Source: CAYPQL01 sp964412905 (GTDB taxonomy: Bacteria > Patescibacteriota > Minisyncoccia > JAHIHE01 > JAGLIN01). From it: DNA of 8,006 bases. The notes beneath the pieces are model-generated. The model searched no databases. It was not told the origin of the DNA and was given only the letters and a program-made list of their open reading frames with translations. Made by a program: the position numbers and the translations under genes. The DNA is taken from NCBI GenBank assembly GCA_964412905.1, contig CAYPQL010000049.1, forward strand, positions 1 through 8,006. The letters are read 5' to 3'. Shown one piece after another: positions 4,381 through 8,006 of the stretch; the first letter of the stretch is position 1; every line of letters starts with the position of its first letter.

Positions 4381-7300
4381 GAGGGGAGCGCTCATGGCGG
4401 TGGCGGGATCGGATTTTTCCGATTCATTTGGCGCTTCGTCAAAAGCGGTGACAGCATAAATGTGCGTTTCGCCAAAAACCACATCGGTGTCAGTGTAAGA
4501 AAGACGGTTTGCGGTTGCGATTTTTTTTCCATCTTTATAAATATTATATCCCGCGACTCCCCTGTCGTCCAGAGAAGCGCGCCACATCAGGTCAATCGCG
4601 GGGACCGTGATTGAGCCTGTGGCGGTTAGCTTCTTGGGAATAGTCGGAGGAGTTGTGTCCGGCGGAGGAGGAGGCGAAGGACAGTCTATGTCTTCAAGAT
4701 ATGTGCATCCGTCCGGACAAAGCCCATCTATGCTATCCCCGCAAACCACAGGCGGCGGAGGAGGGGTGGTTGTGGGAGGAGTGGTGGCGGGAGCGGTGCA
4801 GGTGGGGGGAGGATTGCCGGAAGAGCCGGCATTGGGATCAAGAACGCATTCGGCGCCAACGCAGTATTCATAAGCGCCGATGTCAAAAGCTCCGCCAATG
4901 GGAACAGGACGCTTGTTGCCGGCGAAATCAAAAAGCGGAGCATTAGTGGAAATGCCGGCGTCTATGGCGGGAGAAGTGGACTGAAGGCGGAAGTCAAAAG
5001 CGGCGGGATTGACAAACTGTGGATCGGCGGTAATACAATTAGCACCTTCGCATCCTACTGGGCCAAAAGCTAAATTATATTCAATAATAGCATCGGCGTT
5101 GCGGATATCAAACTGTGATTGACCGTTATTGACGGATATGTTGTTTCGAATAATTACACCTATAGCTAAAGTTTCATCCCTGGTCACACAAATGCCTCGT
5201 TCGCCATTATTATAGATAGTATTATTGATGATTTTAGTGTTTTTAATAAATGCTGTCGATACTTCTTCTCCACCATGCCCAATAAAAATACCCCATCGGC
5301 TATTGTTATACACCAGATTGTTTCGAACTGTCGTGCTTTCGTTAGTTCCACTCAGTTCGGAATTTACACTAATGCCAAACCCCGTAATATCATGCACGCG
5401 ATTGTTATAAACATCAATATTTGTCACGCCCATTGCAAAACCGTCTATATATATACCGGTGGTTTGGCCGGTAGGATTCCCATTGGCGTCATCAGCGGTT
5501 CTCTTCATGTGATGAATATGATTGCCAAAAACTTTTCCGTTGCTCACGCCTTCTTTGAAAGTCGGACCTTCGCCTCCTCGCCAGTTATCTGTATAATTTT
5601 GTCCATTATGATGCACTTCATTATTGCTGAAAATAAATCCGTTTATATTTCCCTGTAAACTGACCTGTTCCGATGGCCACCGTGTGTTCGGCGAGTATGA
5701 AGCCTTCTCTACTTCGTTTTTGTTCATAATAAAATCACCGCCGGGACCATATGCAATTATTCCACCACCTGCCGTGCTATATGTATGATTGTTTTCAATA
5801 GTAATATTACTCCACCGTACGGCCGATTGATCTCCCACCGCAATACCTGCGCCACTGCTGTATTGCACTTTAAACCCTGTGAATTTTATATAACTTTTAT
5901 TATTAATCATAACAAGACCTTCGTTAATACCCAAAGATATACCGGTGCCGTCAATAATTACGCTGTCGCGCGCCGCATTCGGATCAGCCGCGAATGTAAT
6001 CCAGTTTCCCGCATTACCGGAGTTCTGCGGAATCACTTGCTTGTTGTATGTCCCCGCCTTGACGCAAACCACATCACCGGCCTGCGCTACATCCGCCGCC
6101 GCTTGAATGGTGGTGAAAGCTTCTCCCAGACCTACGGTTTTGGTGCAAACAACGGCAGGAGGCGGAGTTGCTCCCGCGCTGATGGTCACATTAATCAATA
6201 CAGGACTTTCTACACTGCCGGCGGGAATGCTATCGTTGCCTGAAGTGTCAACGGATTTGACGTAGATGGTGTTGGCGCCGAGACCGACTCCGGTAAGATA
6301 ATTAGGGTTGCCGGAGATGCTCCAGCCGGTGGAAGCGGCGTTGGGAGAAGCAAGAACAGCCGGCTGTGGAGTTCCTCCGGTTCCGACTTTAACCCAAACT
6401 TCTTTGACGCCGACATTATCGGTGGCGGTGCCGGAAATAGTGGTTAAAGGAGAATCATAGGTGAGATTGGTGCCATTGGGACAATCGATAGTGACAGTGG
6501 GGTCTTGGGTGTCGGGAGTGGGAGGCGTGGGAGGGACAGGTACGGGAAAAGGAGGAGGGTTGACGCCAGAATAGATTTGGTAAACATGGACGGCGAGGCC
6601 GTCAAAGGAATCGGTAAATACGCCGTTATTGACTGGGGCATCCTGATTTGCCGTGGTTGAACTTCCAATGATCTTTTTGGCAGTCATCGGACCATTTAAA
6701 CCGCTAACTGTTATTACTACATCAGAGATTGAACGAGTATCTTTATTTAGGACGATCAGATAATAAACAGAGCCGTCTTGCTTGAGCATATAATTAAAAT
6801 TCGTATATCCATCTATGTAAATACTTCCACTGGCGGTTAATGCCTTGCTGAAACTTACCTGTGTTCCCTGTCTGTGCTGCCATCGGTAATCTTTGGTCGG
6901 AAGCACAAGGATGTCATTAAGTGATTTTATTTCAGCTGCTTGATCTATATACTGCTGAACCAGGGTTTGATCACGAACTAAGCCATAATGCACCGACAAG
7001 TCATCTGTTTGCTCATTATAAGTATAATAAAATAATCCTTTCATATTCATGGTAATAGCAAGAAATATAAGCCCTCTAAGTTCTGATTTAGTCACTGGTT
7101 GCACATTTGCATTGTCGTCTGCACTAAGCGCTTGAATTACCGCATATACCGGCTTGCTGATTCCATCGAAATCATTTACACCATTAAGAGCAGAGCCAGG
7201 ATTACCAGGATTATAAACAAGAGATTCTTTGAAATATAGCGCAGTTTGTCGGGTATAGCCTATATCATATAGCCATTGTTTGTCTATATATGTATATCCA

Positions 7301-7857
7301 TCATCCGCTATAATATCTGCCATATTTCTCAATTCATTTAATCGTGTCCAATCAACGGCAATAACTACATGATTTGGATCGTCTGTTTTTATGTCACCGT
7401 AAGCCTGTTCGAGCGCTAAAATATCCTTATTTGTAGCTATTGGCTCGTCAACTTGCATATATCCAAAAAAATTAGGCTTGTCTTTATTTCCTGTACCACT
7501 GCTTACCATGTTTAAATATCCCATTCCTACTTGTTCGTGCTCTGGATTGGTAATTTTTGCATACCCAACCATATCCGCATCAAATATACTCATTCGCTGA
7601 AGGCTAGTCACGCACTGAGCTCCGGATATATGAGTTCCATCACATATAGAATAAAAAATTTGAGGAAATGTCTTCTTCCCGTTGATGCTGAGAGTTTTAT
7701 CGGGATTGATAATTGTTACCGCCGCCGCCGCCTCCCCCGCCCCGCCGAAAAGCGCGAGGCAGAAAACCGCGAGGAGGAATAGTTTAAAAATGTTTTGGGG
7801 TTGGGGCATAGATTTTTTGATGAGATTAAAACATTGGAATGATTTTTGTTTTGGCAT
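4126..7857 (-). CDS. Giant secreted multidomain protein: GH-like barrel, Ig, beta-helix, FN3 and pilin-like membrane hairpin
   Basis: A 1243-residue surface protein. Domains in order: signal peptide (hydrophobic about 23-37, Ala-rich cleavage region 41-46); a glycoside-hydrolase-like barrel plus beta domain (about 48-430) with GYMQVDEP (Glu138, possible catalytic acid), ADIIADDGY and GLFYYTYNE (Glu282, possible second acid); a Pro linker; an Ig-like domain (about 450-560, ISGTATDNVGV to NTIYVKSVDTSGN); a right-handed beta-helix (about 570-998) opening with FTTIQAAADVAQAGDVV and closing with DPQFVN, SPAIDAG and GGAFDIGAYEY, typical of polysaccharide-binding or -cleaving surface proteins; a Pro-rich linker with a four-Cys cluster (1039-1059); an FN3 domain (about 1068-1158); and two membrane helices (about 1178-1203, 1217-1239) resembling a VirB2/TrbC-type pilin. 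The first ATG gives an unusually long signal-peptide N-region; ATG at 7809 (Met17) is a plausible alternative start. Neither has a Shine-Dalgarno. Substrate and activity are unknown. Confidence 0.9.
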   Translation of the reverse strand: MPKQKSFQCFNLIKKSMPQPQNIFKLFLLAVFCLALFGGAGEAAAAVTIINPDKTLSINGKKTFPQIFYSICDGTHISGAQCVTSLQRMSIFDADMVGYAKITNPEHEQVGMGYLNMVSSGTGNKDKPNFFGYMQVDEPIATNKDILALEQAYGDIKTDDPNHVVIAVDWTRLNELRNMADIIADDGYTYIDKQWLYDIGYTRQTALYFKESLVYNPGNPGSALNGVNDFDGISKPVYAVIQALSADDNANVQPVTKSELRGLIFLAITMNMKGLFYYTYNEQTDDLSVHYGLVRDQTLVQQYIDQAAEIKSLNDILVLPTKDYRWQHRQGTQVSFSKALTASGSIYIDGYTNFNYMLKQDGSVYYLIVLNKDTRSISDVVITVSGLNGPMTAKKIIGSSTTANQDAPVNNGVFTDSFDGLAVHVYQIYSGVNPPPFPVPVPPTPPTPDTQDPTVTIDCPNGTNLTYDSPLTTISGTATDNVGVKEVWVKVGTGGTPQPAVLASPNAASTGWSISGNPNYLTGVGLGANTIYVKSVDTSGNDSIPAGSVESPVLINVTISAGATPPPAVVCTKTVGLGEAFTTIQAAADVAQAGDVVCVKAGTYNKQVIPQNSGNAGNWITFAADPNAARDSVIIDGTGISLGINEGLVMINNKSYIKFTGFKVQYSSGAGIAVGDQSAVRWSNITIENNHTYSTAGGGIIAYGPGGDFIMNKNEVEKASYSPNTRWPSEQVSLQGNINGFIFSNNEVHHNGQNYTDNWRGGEGPTFKEGVSNGKVFGNHIHHMKRTADDANGNPTGQTTGIYIDGFAMGVTNIDVYNNRVHDITGFGISVNSELSGTNESTTVRNNLVYNNSRWGIFIGHGGEEVSTAFIKNTKIINNTIYNNGERGICVTRDETLAIGVIIRNNISVNNGQSQFDIRNADAIIEYNLAFGPVGCEGANCITADPQFVNPAAFDFRLQSTSPAIDAGISTNAPLFDFAGNKRPVPIGGAFDIGAYEYCVGAECVLDPNAGSSGNPPPTCTAPATTPPTTTPPPPPVVCGDSIDGLCPDGCTYLEDIDCPSPPPPPDTTPPTIPKKLTATGSITVPAIDLMWRASLDDRGVAGYNIYKDGKKIATANRLSYTDTDVVFGETHIYAVTAFDEAPNESEKSDPATAMSAPLNAEFMKSVSASDFPQIIGNFLKWILTVAGSLAMLIIIIGGVMYISSSGDEQRVILSKKIVLGAIGGLILILTAYSIVTLLGRIV

Positions 7858-7903
7858 AGTGTTTTTGATTTAAAAGTTTATTTTAAAACTTAGATTCAAA
7901 TAT

Positions 7904-7912
7904 ATTTTATCA
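7904..7912 (-). promoter_or_regulatory. Possible extended -10 element for the 1243-aa gene
   Basis: On the minus strand TGATAAAAT reads as TGn plus a TATAAT-like hexamer (TAAAAT). The TGA is also the stop of the upstream partial gene. It would place the start of transcription about 40 nt before the ATG at 7857. No good -35 is visible and the surroundings are A/T-rich, so this is weak. Confidence 0.28.
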
Positions 7913-8006
7913 TTTTAAAACATTTTCGAACACTTTTAAGGCAGTTTCAGCAGCCATTTCCACGCCGGAATTATTTTTATCTTTTTGCCCTTGATTTTTC
8001 TTTCTT
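7910..8006 (-). CDS. C-terminal fragment of an unrecognised gene (runs off the right edge)
   Basis: One minus-strand frame is open from the window edge to a TGA at 7910-7912, giving 31 residues: a Lys/Asn/Gln-rich polar stretch (RKKNQGQKDKNNSG), then a predicted amphipathic helix, VEMAAETALKVFENVLK. A second frame is open to a TAA nearer the edge, but its peptide is almost purely Lys/Ile and less protein-like. The end lies 52 bp upstream of the 1243-aa gene in the same direction. The fragment is too short for a family assignment. Confidence 0.45.
   Translation of the reverse strand, partial: RKKNQGQKDKNNSGVEMAAETALKVFENVLK

Noticed and set aside
4607..4946. Gly-rich and Arg/Cys-rich open frames on the plus strand
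   Set aside because: They are the reverse complement of the Pro/Cys-rich linker of the 1243-aa protein; their composition follows from the proline codons and they have no independent support.
4126..7857. TGA recoded as glycine (code 25, as in Gracilibacteria/SR1)
   Set aside because: All complete genes read through without internal TGA and the standard stops give sensible C-termini, so recoding is not needed.
7874..7891. AAGTTT/AAACTT inverted repeat between the right-edge fragment and the 1243-aa gene
   Set aside because: Six A/T-rich pairs with a 6-base loop and no following T run; too weak for a terminator and expected by chance in this composition.

Overview
The window looks like a piece of a Candidate Phyla Radiation (Patescibacteria, most likely Parcubacteria-type) genome. 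This is inferred from gene content, not from a marker gene. All credible genes lie on the minus strand. Intergenic DNA is very A/T-rich, starts lack Shine-Dalgarno sequences, and several proteins belong to families I know mainly from this group: small PilN/PilO proteins, a membrane-anchored 184-aa helical protein, a two-helix 'T4SS pilin' module, and a secreted protein with DSNYYINPG and NVGIGT motifs. The standard bacterial code suffices: TAA, TAG and TGA all serve as stops.

In transcription order (right to left): (1) the last 31 codons of an unrecognised gene at 7910-8006; (2) a 1243-aa secreted multidomain protein at 4126-7857, with a signal peptide, glycoside-hydrolase-like barrel, Ig-like domain, right-handed beta-helix, Pro/Cys-rich linker, FN3 domain and a C-terminal two-helix VirB2/TrbC-like pilin hairpin; (3) a 184-aa membrane-anchored helical protein at 3492-4046; (4) a clear extended -10 promoter near 3440, then pilN (2745-3344), pilO (2025-2714), a 104-aa single-pass protein in the usual pilP slot (1661-1975), a 179-aa membrane-anchored protein with a small C-terminal beta domain (1060-1599) and a 273-aa secreted tail-fibre/adhesin-like protein (156-977); (5) the first 33 codons of another exported or membrane protein at 1-100. 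No gene-free stretch reaches 300 bases; the longest (3345-3491, 147 bp) holds the pilN promoter and leader.

The genes suggest a cell-surface module. PilN and PilO would form the inner-membrane alignment part of a type IV pilus machine, accompanied by small membrane proteins and large exported proteins that could bind or process polysaccharide. PilM, PilQ and the pilus ATPases are not in the window.

The least ordinary signals are: the pilin-like hairpin fused to a giant beta-helix protein; strong GC mosaicism within that gene; and two families of short intergenic repeats. One is a strictly 7-bp array starting exactly at stop codons. The other is a degenerate 8-bp array ending 6-8 bases before start codons, where a Shine-Dalgarno would normally sit.
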